A DNA stretch of 56,273 nt from Methanomassiliicoccales archaeon PtaB.Bin134 (lineage in GTDB: Archaea; Thermoplasmatota; Thermoplasmata; Methanomassiliicoccales; UBA472). Below the pieces are notes generated by a model. The model made no database searches and was not told where the DNA came from. It worked only from the letters and a program-made list of their open reading frames with translations. Shown here piece after piece: positions 25,386 through 35,841 of the stretch. The DNA lies in assembly GCA_002067045.1 (NCBI GenBank), contig MVPZ01000084.1, forward strand, positions 1-56,273. Reading direction: 5' to 3'. How positions within the stretch are numbered: the first letter of the stretch is position 1; every line of letters starts with the position of its first letter. A program made the position numbers and the translations under genes.

Positions 25386-25637
25386 CTATTTCCGGCTGTG
25401 TATGAACTCCTCGGTGGAACCCCATTTGCGCAGGGTCTTGCGACCCAGATAGAATCCTATGGCCGCGCACGGTATGAAAAGCAGGAAGGAGAGCAGGGAA
25501 TCGGTCAGGAAGTAGAGTATGTCCGCGAGTATTATCCCCACGGCCGCCCCCCAGATCGTCCCTAGCCAAATGAGATTGAGCCCCATCGCATGCACCTGTG
25601 ATACCGAATCCTGTCCTCCCATAATAGGATTGCCCAT
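25386..25637 (-). CDS. Small membrane protein, two helices
   Basis: About 83 residues from the ATG at 25637; ATG codons at 25646 and 25586 are alternatives. Two hydrophobic segments (about 22-42 and 46-65) are followed by a basic tail (GRKTLRKWGSTEEFIHSRK). It ends in TAG. It precedes the SPFH cluster on the same strand, separated by a promoter-like box, so it may or may not belong to that cluster. Family not recognised. Confidence 0.6.
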   Translation of the reverse strand: MGNPIMGGQDSVSQVHAMGLNLIWLGTIWGAAVGIILADILYFLTDSLLSFLLFIPCAAIGFYLGRKTLRKWGSTEEFIHSRK

Positions 25638-25688
25638 GGCGATCATTTTTTAAGAATAGACAAATGCTCAGTGTTAACTCCGTTACAG

Positions 25689-25700
25689 TTTAAATATATC
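25689..25700 (+). promoter_or_regulatory. TATA box of the GltB-like gene
   Basis: TTTAAATATATC predicts a start near 25722. The surrounding 25650-25770 is strongly AT-rich and may also serve the divergent small membrane protein. Confidence 0.5.
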
Positions 25701-25769
25701 GTCATTTGCGCATTGTGAATTTATACTATGTGATTATTTGTCTAATTATTACCCAATAACATTCATATA

Positions 25770-27434
25770 ATGACACCCTATGCACTCGTGTCAAACCCTA
25801 GCAAGGGGAGTGAGATCACCTTGAACGTAATAGAGAACAGTAGGTCTACCACCGGTACCAAGACCAGGGTACCGGACATCAGCCCAGTCAATGGTATGTG
25901 CCCCATATGCGTGGAGGATTGCAACGTGCTCTGCGAGGTGGGAAAATCGGCCTTCCGGGGCCGCGAGGTCCTGTACCCCATGCCCGAGTACTTCGGGAAG
26001 AGCACCGCGGCCTCCAACAAGGAGTTCCACCTGGACTGGTCGCACTTCCAGATAATGGCCGAGCTCATCGGGGCGTACGGCATCGAGCCCTCCCCGGACA
26101 AGGCCTTCTTCGAGAACGCCGACGTGACCACCTCGGTGGCCACCCGTTCCAAGAAGCCCATCAAGCTGAAGGTCCCCCTGGTTATCGCCGGACTGGGATC
26201 TACCCAGGTGGCCAAGCGCCACTGGGATGCCATGGCCAAGGGGGCGGCCATGAGCGGGGTTATCCAGACCGTGGGCGAGAACGTCTGCGGGATGGACCAC
26301 GAATCCACCTACACCAACGGCAAGGTCACCCGGTCCCCGGACCTGGAGTTCAGGATCAAGTCCTACAGGGAGCTTTGGGACGGCGAACACGGCGGCATCG
26401 CGGTCCAGACCAACGTCGAGGACCAGCGCGGCGGCGTCGACGAATACGCGCTCAGCAAGCTGGAGGTGGATATCATCGAGAGGAAGTGGGGACAGGGCGC
26501 CAAGGCCATTGGCGGGGAGGTCCGCCTGACCACCCTGGAAAGGGCCCTGGAGCTGAAGAAGCGCGGCTACCTGGTGCTTCCGGACCCCGAGGACAAGGAT
26601 GTGCAGGAGGCCTTCAGGTCCGGCACCTTTAAGAGCTTCGAGAGGCACTCCCGAGTGGGCTTCCCGGAGCACAAGTCCTTCGTGGAGGATGTGGAGGACC
26701 TGCGCTCCAAGGGGGCCAAGTACGTGTTCCTCAAGACCGGGGCCTACCGCCCCGAGGTGGTGGCCTTCACCATGAAGGCGGCCTCCGAGGCCAAGATCGA
26801 CATGCTGACGTTCGACGGCGCGGGGGGCGGCACCGGCATGTCCCCGGTGCCCATGATGAACGAGATGAGCACCCCCACCGTGCACCTGGAGGCCCAGATG
26901 ATGATGTGCGCCCAGGTCATGAAGAAGAAGGGGAAGTTCATCCCGGACATGGTCATGGCTGGCGGGTTCGTTAACGAGACCCAGATCTACAAGTCCATGG
27001 CCATGAGCAACCTGGGCGACGGACCTACCATCAAGGCCATCGCCATGGCCCGCTCCCCACTCCTGACGGTCATGAAGGCCGCGCACTTCATGAAGCTGGC
27101 CGAGAGCAACGGACTGCCCAGCAGCTTCACCGCCGCCTACGGCAGCGATCCGCGCCACTTCTTCATCGCCGCCCAGGAGCTTGACGACCGCTATCCGGAC
27201 AAGCAGCTGGGAAAGGACATCCCCTACGGGGCGGTCGGCGAGTACACCTACTTCGTGGACCGGATAGGTGAGGGGCTGAAACAGCTGATGGCCGGGAGCA
27301 GGAAGTTCACCCTGAAGCACCTCGATCGCCACGACATCGCCTCCCTTACCCCCTATGCCCAGAAGGTCACCGGCATTGAGACCCTCGAGAACATGGCCGA
27401 GAGGGTCATGATGCCCCTCCTGGAAAATTGGTGA
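25770..27434 (+). CDS. Glutamate synthase-like FMN-binding oxidoreductase with N-terminal Cys motif
   Basis: A 554-residue protein from the ATG at 25770. A TTG at 25821 preceded by GGAGTGAG gives 537 residues and may be the true start. The body is the FMN-binding central domain of glutamate synthase, including the DGAGGGTGMSP glycine loop. A Cys cluster C44-x2-C47-x3-C51-x3-C55 (ATG numbering) precedes it and could hold an iron-sulfur centre. There is no amidotransferase domain or GltD partner here, so glutamate synthase activity is not assured. It ends at a U-rich terminator. Confidence 0.88.
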   Translation: MTPYALVSNPSKGSEITLNVIENSRSTTGTKTRVPDISPVNGMCPICVEDCNVLCEVGKSAFRGREVLYPMPEYFGKSTAASNKEFHLDWSHFQIMAELIGAYGIEPSPDKAFFENADVTTSVATRSKKPIKLKVPLVIAGLGSTQVAKRHWDAMAKGAAMSGVIQTVGENVCGMDHESTYTNGKVTRSPDLEFRIKSYRELWDGEHGGIAVQTNVEDQRGGVDEYALSKLEVDIIERKWGQGAKAIGGEVRLTTLERALELKKRGYLVLPDPEDKDVQEAFRSGTFKSFERHSRVGFPEHKSFVEDVEDLRSKGAKYVFLKTGAYRPEVVAFTMKAASEAKIDMLTFDGAGGGTGMSPVPMMNEMSTPTVHLEAQMMMCAQVMKKKGKFIPDMVMAGGFVNETQIYKSMAMSNLGDGPTIKAIAMARSPLLTVMKAAHFMKLAESNGLPSSFTAAYGSDPRHFFIAAQELDDRYPDKQLGKDIPYGAVGEYTYFVDRIGEGLKQLMAGSRKFTLKHLDRHDIASLTPYAQKVTGIETLENMAERVMMPLLENW

Positions 27435-27458
27435 TGCCTAAACCCCTTTGATAAACCC

Positions 27459-27475
27459 TTTTTTTCATCTTTTCT
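27459..27475 (+). terminator. U-tract terminator after the GltB-like gene
   Basis: Seven consecutive T at 27459-27465, then CATCTTTTCTTT, begin 25 bases after the stop. Confidence 0.55.
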
Positions 27476-27517
27476 TTGGAAAATTATTTAATTTTACGTG
27501 CCGTATTCTATCATGCA

Positions 27518-27540
27518 CATGCGGCCCCTAGGTCCGCATG
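27518..27540. repeat. Hairpin CATGCGG / CCGCATG between convergent genes
   Basis: A perfect 7-pair inverted repeat (27518-27524 with 27534-27540) with a 9-base loop. It is the first of two structured elements in the 183-base convergent gap. Confidence 0.55.
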
Positions 27541-27565
27541 CTGCCTATAGGAGGAGAAACGCAAG

Positions 27566-27604
27566 AGGGGTTTCATGCCGAGCAAGTCGGCGAAACAAAC
27601 CCCT
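27566..27604. repeat. Nested stem-loop in the convergent gap, possible bidirectional terminator or small RNA
   Basis: The outer stem AGGGGTTT (27566-27573) pairs with AAACCCCT (27597-27604). An inner stem GCCGA (27577-27581) pairs with TCGGC (27587-27591) around a GCAAG loop. A T-rich run (27611-27617) follows on the plus strand. Pairing is perfect in both stems, so a structured RNA is likely on at least one strand. Confidence 0.55.
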
Positions 27605-27617
27605 TCAAACCTTTTTC

Positions 27618-28829
27618 TTACTTCTTCACGTCCCTCAGGAACATCAGGAACATGGGCAGGAAGAGCAGTTGCAGCCCTACCGATATGGTGACCATGGCCC
27701 CGACGGAGAGGTCGTACATCATCCCAAGGGCCAGCGATCCCAGGAACCAGAATGAGCCGAAGACCGTGTTGTAGTACCCGTATGCCGTGGCGCGCTTGCC
27801 CACCGGCGCCAGGTCGGCCACCATGGCGCGCATGATGGACTCCTGCGCCCCCATCCCCAGGCCGAACAGGCCCATCCCTGCGGCGATAAGCAGCATGGAG
27901 TCGGAGAAGGCCAGAACCGGGAAGAAGGCCGCGGGCACCACCACGAGCAGCAGGATCCTGGGCCCGCCCCGGTCGAAGAACTTTCCGAGCAGCATGGCGG
28001 ATATGGCGTCCGCCCCCATGGCCAGGGCGTAGAGCAGGGGTATGACCGCCTCGTCGCCCAGGGCGTTGTTCTGAATGTGATAGGCCACCAGCGGATAGTC
28101 CACATACCCCGCGGCAAGGAACGCCGCGGCCAGGGTGTATATCCAGAAACGACGGGGCAGCACGGCCTTGACGTGGGGATCGGCCGCCTCCATGGCCTGA
28201 GGCCGGGGATACATGGTGTAGGTGAAGTAGAGCACCACCAGTGTCAGCAGCGCAGGGATGCCCAGCAGCAGGAAGGCCGTGGAGTAGCCCCCACCGCAAA
28301 GGAAGACCACGAATATGGCCATGGGACCTATCATGGCACCTACGGAGGACAGGGCCTCCTGCACCCCGAAGGCCCAGCCCCTGCCGGTCTTGCTGGCGGC
28401 ATGGGAGATCATGGCGTCACGCGCCGGGGCCCTTATGGCCTTGCCCATGCGCTCCATCATGATCAGCAGGGCCACCATGTACCAGTCGCCGGTGAAGGCC
28501 AGCAGCGGTATGGCCAGGAGGTTCATGCTGTAACCTATGAGCACGATGGTCCAGTAGCGGCCGGTGCGATCGGTTATGTGTCCGGAGACCACCCGCCAGC
28601 CGTAGCCGATGAACTCGCCCAGGCCGGAGACCAGGGCCACGGTCGCCGCGCTGGCCCCCAGGGTGCGAAGGTAGGAGCCGCTGATGCTCTTGGCCCCTTC
28701 GTAGGCCATGTCCGCGAAGAGGCTCACCGTGCCCAGCATGATGATGAAGATGGTGGCGTAACGGAGCGACTGGCTTGGGCTGATGCTAGCGCTATCCCTC
28801 CCACCTCCCAAACGATTGCGAATGTTCAC
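27618..28829 (-). CDS. Major facilitator superfamily transporter
   Basis: About 403 residues from the GTG at 28829, which lies 36 bases after the start predicted by the TATA box at 28887-28894. The longer open frame upstream crosses that promoter and is not used. Twelve membrane helices are likely. The MFS loop 2-3 motif is seen as GWRVVSGHITDRTGRYW. The substrate cannot be told from sequence. It is divergent from the YyaL-like gene. Confidence 0.85.
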   Translation of the reverse strand: MNIRNRLGGGRDSASISPSQSLRYATIFIIMLGTVSLFADMAYEGAKSISGSYLRTLGASAATVALVSGLGEFIGYGWRVVSGHITDRTGRYWTIVLIGYSMNLLAIPLLAFTGDWYMVALLIMMERMGKAIRAPARDAMISHAASKTGRGWAFGVQEALSSVGAMIGPMAIFVVFLCGGGYSTAFLLLGIPALLTLVVLYFTYTMYPRPQAMEAADPHVKAVLPRRFWIYTLAAAFLAAGYVDYPLVAYHIQNNALGDEAVIPLLYALAMGADAISAMLLGKFFDRGGPRILLLVVVPAAFFPVLAFSDSMLLIAAGMGLFGLGMGAQESIMRAMVADLAPVGKRATAYGYYNTVFGSFWFLGSLALGMMYDLSVGAMVTISVGLQLLFLPMFLMFLRDVKK

Positions 28830-28886
28830 CGGCGCATCCCATCCCAAAGACCGGCACTGCTGGCCGTTGCGGATGGGGCCGTATCG

Positions 28887-28894
28887 ATATAATA
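28887..28894 (-). promoter_or_regulatory. TATA box of the MFS transporter gene
   Basis: The minus strand reads AGTATTATATCG. It predicts a start near 28865 and helps choose the GTG at 28829 as the start codon. Confidence 0.5.
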
Positions 28895-28964
28895 CTATCA
28901 ATCCCACAGTTCGAAGGTATGGCCATGGCAAGTTAGATTACCAAGCAGCTTCGTTCCCTCGCCC

Positions 28965-30959
<1,995 letters not shown>

Positions 30960-30968
<9 letters not shown>

Positions 30969-31544
30969 GTCGAATGCCGCCGCTAGCGCCCCATCCTCGG
31001 CCTTGGCCACGGTGGAGGCGGTGCCGATGATTATGGCGTCGCCCTCGCGCACGTTGAAGGTCTCGCGCAGCTTGGAGGCCAGCCCGGGATCGTGTTCATC
31101 GATGATGTAGTCGGGGGGAACGATCAGCCGGCCATCGCGGACCACCAGGGTGGTGGCCCCCTCCGCCCCGGCCATGATGGCCGAGTCGCGCTGCTCCACG
31201 CCCAGCTTGATCTTGTTCCCGTTGTTGCTCATCTGCACCGCCACGCACTCCTTGCCCACGGCGATGGAGCCGTGACCGATGTTGGCGGTCTTGATGGGAA
31301 GGTCGGAGAGGAAGGCGTTTCCGTGCCTGGTGATCTTGACCCCCGTCTGCCGGATGTCGATCATGTCCAGGTCACGCAGGTACTCGATTATGGTGCGCAT
31401 GCTGCCCTCGCCGATGCCCACCGCCTCCGCTATGTGCTTGCGTCCCTTGCGTTTCTGGTCCGATAGCACCATCAGCGTACGGTACACGTGGTGATTGCCG
31501 AAGCGGTGCACTGGACCGTAGCGGGGCAGGTCGACGAGCTTCAT
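30960..31544 (-). CDS. HTH protein with C-terminal DUF4443-like domain
   Basis: A 194-residue protein with a winged-helix domain (about 15-80; [34 protein letters not shown]). A C-terminal alpha/beta domain has [24 protein letters not shown] and ends [22 protein letters not shown]. The C-terminal match to DUF4443 is from memory. It lies 3 bases after the AdoMet synthetase gene and is surely co-transcribed with it. It is a candidate regulator of methyl-group metabolism. It ends with TAG. Confidence 0.78.
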
Positions 31545-31547
31545 GCC

Positions 31548-32840
31548 TTAGAATACCGTTACCTGTCCTTTTACAACTTTCTCCGTTACCCTGCCGATGT
31601 TCTCCAGCCACTCGTCGGAGATGGCGTAGGCCTCCTTCTGCCACTTGTTGAAGTCGGAGCCAGGGGCCATGAACAGCTGCACGCTGCAGGTCTCCGGGTC
31701 GCTTATCGGCCGTCCGATCTGGGAAAGGATGCGCACGTTGGCCTCGATTATGTTGCCGTTGCTCTTCTTGACGATGTCGTTGGCTATCCAGTTGGCCAGG
31801 ATGTTGTACATCTTGCCCACGTGGGTGATGGGGTTCTTCCCCGCGGAGGCCTCCATGGACATGGGGCGGTAGGGGGTGATCAGGCCGTTCATGCGGTTCC
31901 CGCGGCCGACCGAACCGTCGTCTCCGTTCTCGGCGCTGAGCCCGGTCACCGTCAGGTAGAAGTTGCCGGTGGCCGGGTTGTCGGCGTGGTTGATGGCCAG
32001 GGCCAGATCGTAGTCGGTGTACTTGGTGGCGTTGTCCAGCACCCTCTCGTGCATCTCCTCGACCACGCTGGCGTAGTGGTCGGCGTCGGGGATGTAGCGG
32101 TCGACCATGGCGCAGGCGATGGTCATGTTGATCTTGTCGCCGTTGCGGGAGCACATGACCTTGACATCCTCACCCGTCTCCTTGAGCTTCTTCTTCATGG
32201 CCCCGTTGACATACCTCTCGGTCTCCAGGCACACCAGCTCGGTATCGGAGTAGGGGGCGAAGGAGCAGCCGAAGGAGGTGTCGTTGGCCAGCAGGCAGTG
32301 GTTCCCGTGCCCGTCCATCTTGCACTGGTCCTTGAGGGCCTCGAAGTTCTTGATCAGGTCGAAGGAGCCCTTGCCGATGCGGCAGTCCACGGTCACCTGC
32401 TTGTAGACGTCCAGGTTGGGGAAGCGCTTGAGGTACTCCTTGGTGGCGTTCATGGCCACGGTGCTGTAGGGAAGCCGCTCCCCGTTCACCTGGGTGATGG
32501 CCCTCCCGGAGAGCATGATGTGAATGGGTTCGAGTACCTCGCCCCCACCGAACTTGGGAGCGGACTGACCTCCCACCACCTCGTTCTGGTCGGTGTTGTG
32601 ATGCAATATCTCCCCGAAGCGTTCCAGATACATCTTGCACAAGGCCAGTGAGACCGCCTCGGCGATGCCGTCGGAGATGCTGTCCGGGTGACCGATGCCC
32701 TTTCTCTCCACCAGCTCCACCTTCTGCTGGGAGAGGGGGGTGGCCTGTATGCTCTCGACCACTATGTTCTTGGATATCTTCTTGGGGGACACCTTGCGGG
32801 CCACCGGCTTAGCCTTGGACTTGACGCTTGCCTTTGCCAT
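31548..32840 (-). CDS. mat: S-adenosylmethionine synthetase, archaeal type
   Basis: A 430-residue enzyme that makes AdoMet from methionine and ATP. The archaeal family signature ERKGIGHPDSISDGIAEAVS and the later GRGNRMNGLITPYRPMS and HVGKMYNILAN segments are present. An N-terminal Lys-rich tail of about 25 residues precedes the core. The ATG at 32840 has AGGTGA upstream; the open frame continues upstream but crosses the promoter. The 45-base leader can fold so that the ribosome-binding site is paired. Confidence 0.95.
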   Translation of the reverse strand: MAKASVKSKAKPVARKVSPKKISKNIVVESIQATPLSQQKVELVERKGIGHPDSISDGIAEAVSLALCKMYLERFGEILHHNTDQNEVVGGQSAPKFGGGEVLEPIHIMLSGRAITQVNGERLPYSTVAMNATKEYLKRFPNLDVYKQVTVDCRIGKGSFDLIKNFEALKDQCKMDGHGNHCLLANDTSFGCSFAPYSDTELVCLETERYVNGAMKKKLKETGEDVKVMCSRNGDKINMTIACAMVDRYIPDADHYASVVEEMHERVLDNATKYTDYDLALAINHADNPATGNFYLTVTGLSAENGDDGSVGRGNRMNGLITPYRPMSMEASAGKNPITHVGKMYNILANWIANDIVKKSNGNIIEANVRILSQIGRPISDPETCSVQLFMAPGSDFNKWQKEAYAISDEWLENIGRVTEKVVKGQVTVF

Positions 32841-32850
32841 GTAACGTTCA

Positions 32851-32886
32851 CCTATGATTTGTGCCCCCTGTGCGGGGCTGGATAGG
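32851..32886 (-). promoter_or_regulatory. Foldable leader of the AdoMet synthetase mRNA
   Basis: On the minus strand CCTAT (32886-32882) can pair with ATAGG (32855-32851), enclosing a GCCCC / GGGGC stem-loop. The 3' arm overlaps ATAGGTGA, the ribosome-binding site. This suggests translational control. It is not a SAM riboswitch class I recognise. Confidence 0.4.
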
Positions 32887-32906
32887 TCCTTGGAAAAGGA
32901 TTTCCT

Positions 32907-32914
32907 CATATAAG
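32907..32914 (-). promoter_or_regulatory. TATA box of mat
   Basis: The minus strand reads CCTTATATG, predicting a start near 32885 and a 45-base leader. Confidence 0.6.
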
Positions 32915-32929
32915 GCTGATTGACTCAAA

Positions 32930-32945
32930 TATTCAAATATGAATA
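32930..32945. promoter_or_regulatory. Inverted repeat TATTCA-AATA-TGAATA, candidate operator between mat and the HTH-CBS gene
   Basis: A perfect 6-base dyad with a 4-base spacer lies over the probable TATA element of the HTH-CBS gene and 16 bases upstream of the mat TATA box. It is well placed for autoregulation and control of mat. Confidence 0.45.
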
Positions 32946-32960
32946 ATCAGATGAGGCCGC

Positions 32961-33524
32961 ATGAAGTTCCCTCCCGAATCGGAGATCAAGCAGCTCCGCA
33001 AGTCCATGGACATAACCCAGGCCGAGCTGGCAGGATTGAGCGGGGTGAGCCAATCCACCATCGCCAAGCTGGAACGGGGGAGCATAAGGGGGAGCTACGA
33101 GGCGGTCACGAGAATATTCGCGTCCCTGCAGGAGGAATCAAGACGCCGGAGTAAGGCCAGCCGCGCCACCGACCTGGCCACCAGGGACATAGTGGGGGTG
33201 CAGTCCAACGAGCTGGTCAAGAACGCCACCGACCTGATGCGCTCCGCGGGGATATCCCAGATGCCGGTGTTCCAGGGCCGCCAGCCGGTGGGGAGCATAA
33301 GCGAGATGCAGATCCTCGCCCGACTACGGGACGGGGAGCGCCTGGAGGCCATAGTGGAGATGAGGGTCATGGACGTGATGGGCGACGCCTTCCCGGTGGT
33401 GAACGAGGACACCCCGATCGAGGCGGTGACCGCCCTGCTGAGCAGCTCCCATGCGGTCATGGTCGGCAAGAAGGGGGACATGGTGGGGATCATCACCTCG
33501 GCGGACCTGCTCAAGCTGCTGTGA
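32961..33524 (+). CDS. HTH (XRE-type) and CBS-pair transcriptional regulator
   Basis: A 187-residue protein. The N-terminal helix-turn-helix (about 8-60) contains ITQAELAGLSGVSQSTIAKLERG. Two CBS motifs follow (about 70-125 and 130-187). CBS pairs bind adenosyl ligands such as AMP, ATP or AdoMet. It is divergent from mat across 120 bases, so AdoMet is an obvious ligand candidate, but this is inference. The ATG is about 24 bases after an AT-rich box, so the message may be leaderless. Confidence 0.9.
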   Translation: MKFPPESEIKQLRKSMDITQAELAGLSGVSQSTIAKLERGSIRGSYEAVTRIFASLQEESRRRSKASRATDLATRDIVGVQSNELVKNATDLMRSAGISQMPVFQGRQPVGSISEMQILARLRDGERLEAIVEMRVMDVMGDAFPVVNEDTPIEAVTALLSSSHAVMVGKKGDMVGIITSADLLKLL

Positions 33525-33542
33525 CCGATATTCTTATGAGAA

Positions 33543-34451
33543 TTAAGGGTCCGGGCGCAGGATGAACGAATCCAGATCGTTGGGCACGACCGTGTTCGGA
33601 AATATTCCTGAGGCCTCCTCCAGTAGCGGGGCGGCATCGTCGTACCGGCCGCTGATGTGCACCAGGTACAGGGTCCCCACGCCGGCCTCCCTGGCCAGCA
33701 GAGCCGCGTCCCTGGCGGTGCTGTGACCGAACTCCCTGGCCTTGGCCTCCAGGTCCGAGGCCACCGTGGCCTCATGCACCAAGACGTCCGCGCCGGCCGC
33801 CGCCCTGCGCAGCTCCTCGCAGGGGGCGGTGTCCCCGCTGTACACCATGCGGAAGCCCCGGCGTGGCGGCCCCATGACCATCCCCGGTTCGACGGTCCTC
33901 CCGTCGGCGACCACGCTCTCGCCGCGCACCAGGCGGGAGAAGTCCGGGCCCTCCCGCACCCCCAGCGCCAGGGCCCTCTGCGGATCGAAGCGCCCGGGCC
34001 TGTCATCCTCCTGGAAAACGTACCCCAGGGCGGGCAGGGGGTGCTCGGCCCTGAAGGCCTCCACCGCGTACCCATCCCCGACCACCCGGTCCCCGGGGGC
34101 CAGGTCATGCCCGTTCACCGTGTATTTCAGGTCGAACACCCCCAGACGGAGGATGGAGGAGACCAGCTCCCCGGTCCCCTGCGGGCCGTAGATGTCCAGA
34201 GGACCTGTCCGACCGTAGAAGTTCATGGATTGTACCAGCCCGGGAAGTCCCAGGAAGTGGTCGCCGTGATGGTGTGATATGAATATCCTGGAGATGCGCA
34301 TGAAGGAGACCGTGGAGGCCATGAGCTGTCGCTGGGTGCCCTCCCCGCAATCGAAGAGCAGCACCTCCGGCCCGGGACGCAGGGCCATGGATACCGTGTT
34401 GCGCTTGGTGGTGGGCACGCTCCCCCCGGTCCCCAGGAAGGTCAGGTCCAT
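33543..34451 (-). CDS. rnz: Ribonuclease Z (tRNA 3' endonuclease)
   Basis: A 302-residue metallo-beta-lactamase fold enzyme that trims tRNA 3' trailers. The metal site is HHHGDH (60-65), with VYSGDT and the C-terminal LVHIS histidine also present. The N-terminus MDLTFLGTGGSVPT is typical. It lies 18 bases after the transporter gene on the same strand. The single tRNA in this window carries an encoded CCA. Confidence 0.95.
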   Translation of the reverse strand: MDLTFLGTGGSVPTTKRNTVSMALRPGPEVLLFDCGEGTQRQLMASTVSFMRISRIFISHHHGDHFLGLPGLVQSMNFYGRTGPLDIYGPQGTGELVSSILRLGVFDLKYTVNGHDLAPGDRVVGDGYAVEAFRAEHPLPALGYVFQEDDRPGRFDPQRALALGVREGPDFSRLVRGESVVADGRTVEPGMVMGPPRRGFRMVYSGDTAPCEELRRAAAGADVLVHEATVASDLEAKAREFGHSTARDAALLAREAGVGTLYLVHISGRYDDAAPLLEEASGIFPNTVVPNDLDSFILRPDP

Positions 34452-34469
34452 GTTCTCCGAATCCCCTTA

Positions 34470-35564
34470 CTAAGCTATTACTCCTTTCTCGCGGCGGTCC
34501 AGGAAGCGGTTTCCGGTTATGAAGACGATTAACCCCACCATCCCCATGGCGGTGGCGATGTACATGGAGCCGTGATAGCCCAGGGTGAAGACGGTCACGC
34601 CCCCGACCAGGGCGCCGATGATGGCCGAGATGCTCAGGAAGGACTGCAGCAGCCCGGAGGAGGTCCCCTTCTCCTCGTTCCTCTCCATCAGGTACTTGAT
34701 GGAGCCCACGTACAGGCAGGACCAGGCCGCGGCGATGGACACCTGCATGGGTATGATCTGCTCCGGGGTGGTGGCCAGGGTGTAGGAGGGGAATGTCAGG
34801 ATGGAGAAGATGAAACCGGCCATCACCAGATGGTAGGTCTTGAAGCGGTCGATGAAACGCATGAACACGTACTGGCCGACGGCGTTGATGCCGTATATGA
34901 AACCGATGAACACCGCGCTGGCCCCCAGGTCGGCCAGGAACAGAGGATATACCACCCATATCATGTTGGCCCCGATGTGCCGGAACATTATTGACACGTA
35001 GACCGGGAAGTTGTGCTTGATGATGTACGCGGGGAACAGCGGGACCTTGTGCATGGTCTGGCCGCTGAAGGTCAGGCGCAGGGACAGAATGTAGGCGAAC
35101 AGCAGCATCAGCCCGCTGACCATGAATATCTGGTAGTAGATGGCGATCACCCCGGCCACGAAGTTGCCGATCCCGAAGCCCAGGCTGCCGAAGGCGGTGA
35201 ACTTGCCGATCTTTCCCTCGCTCTCATAGACGTAAGCCAGCATGGCCGCTGGGTATATCCCCGCGCAGAGCCCGATGAGAATGCGGACCACCGCGATGGA
35301 CTCCTTGCTGTCCACGAACACCAGGAGGAAGAGCGCGATGCTGGTGAGGGCCAGGCCGCCCTGCAGGTACAGCTTCCGTCCGTGCACGTCGGAGGCCCGC
35401 CCGAAGAAGAAGGAGGAGGCGAAGAGGGCCAGATTGAAGGCGGCGGTTATGAGGCCTATCTCCATGGTGTTGGCCCCAAGGTCATCCCTCAGCATGTTGG
35501 GGATGAAGAGGGCCGCGCCGGATAGTCCGGCGCTAGAGAGCAACTGGATGTAACCTGCCTTCAT
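34470..35564 (-). CDS. Major facilitator superfamily transporter
   Basis: A 364-residue protein with about 11-12 membrane helices and the loop motif FFFGRASDVHGRKLYLQGG. The substrate is unknown. A TATA box about 24 bases before the ATG indicates a leaderless transcript that continues into rnz. It ends with TAG. Confidence 0.88.
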   Translation of the reverse strand: MKAGYIQLLSSAGLSGAALFIPNMLRDDLGANTMEIGLITAAFNLALFASSFFFGRASDVHGRKLYLQGGLALTSIALFLLVFVDSKESIAVVRILIGLCAGIYPAAMLAYVYESEGKIGKFTAFGSLGFGIGNFVAGVIAIYYQIFMVSGLMLLFAYILSLRLTFSGQTMHKVPLFPAYIIKHNFPVYVSIMFRHIGANMIWVVYPLFLADLGASAVFIGFIYGINAVGQYVFMRFIDRFKTYHLVMAGFIFSILTFPSYTLATTPEQIIPMQVSIAAAWSCLYVGSIKYLMERNEEKGTSSGLLQSFLSISAIIGALVGGVTVFTLGYHGSMYIATAMGMVGLIVFITGNRFLDRREKGVIA

Positions 35565-35584
35565 GTGCCGGGTTAACCCTTTGA

Positions 35585-35592
35585 ATATATTA
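35585..35592 (-). promoter_or_regulatory. TATA box of the MFS-rnz operon
   Basis: The minus strand reads GATAATATATTC, about 25 bases before the ATG at 35564. Confidence 0.55.
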
Positions 35593-35603
35593 TCGTTTCC
35601 GAA

Positions 35604-35819
35604 TCAACGGCCCAGGGTCTCCAGCTCCCTGTCCTTGCGGGACACCTTCTTGTACTCCCGGTAATGCTCCTTGCACAGGTGCACCCTCTTGAGCCCTTCG
35701 TCCACCTTGAGCTCGGCGTCCTTGGCCGCACTCCCGGAGATGGAACGCTCGGCCTCAGAGCCGCAGCCCTTGACGTCGCAGGCCTTGTTCCCCTTTACAG
35801 CATGACGAGCTTCCGCCAT
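35604..35819 (-). CDS. Small zinc-finger-like protein
   Basis: A 71-residue basic protein with C14, C19, H47, C49 and H52 as potential zinc ligands (ACDVKGCG, later VHLCKEHY) and a Lys/Arg-rich C-terminus. The ATG at 35819 is chosen because the TATA box at 35842-35848 lies 26 bases upstream. GGAGG at 35828-35833 then falls outside the transcript unless an earlier start is used. Function not recognised; nucleic-acid binding is plausible from charge. Confidence 0.65.
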   Translation of the reverse strand: MAEARHAVKGNKACDVKGCGSEAERSISGSAAKDAELKVDEGLKRVHLCKEHYREYKKVSRKDRELETLGR

Positions 35820-35841
35820 ATACCTGGAACCTCCATCATCG

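Noticed and set aside
28830..28931. Longer N-terminus for the MFS transporter
   Set aside because: It would be encoded across the TATA box and upstream of the predicted transcription start.
32841..32886. Known SAM riboswitch in the mat leader
   Set aside because: Too short and lacking the conserved cores of the known classes; only a simple stem is supported.
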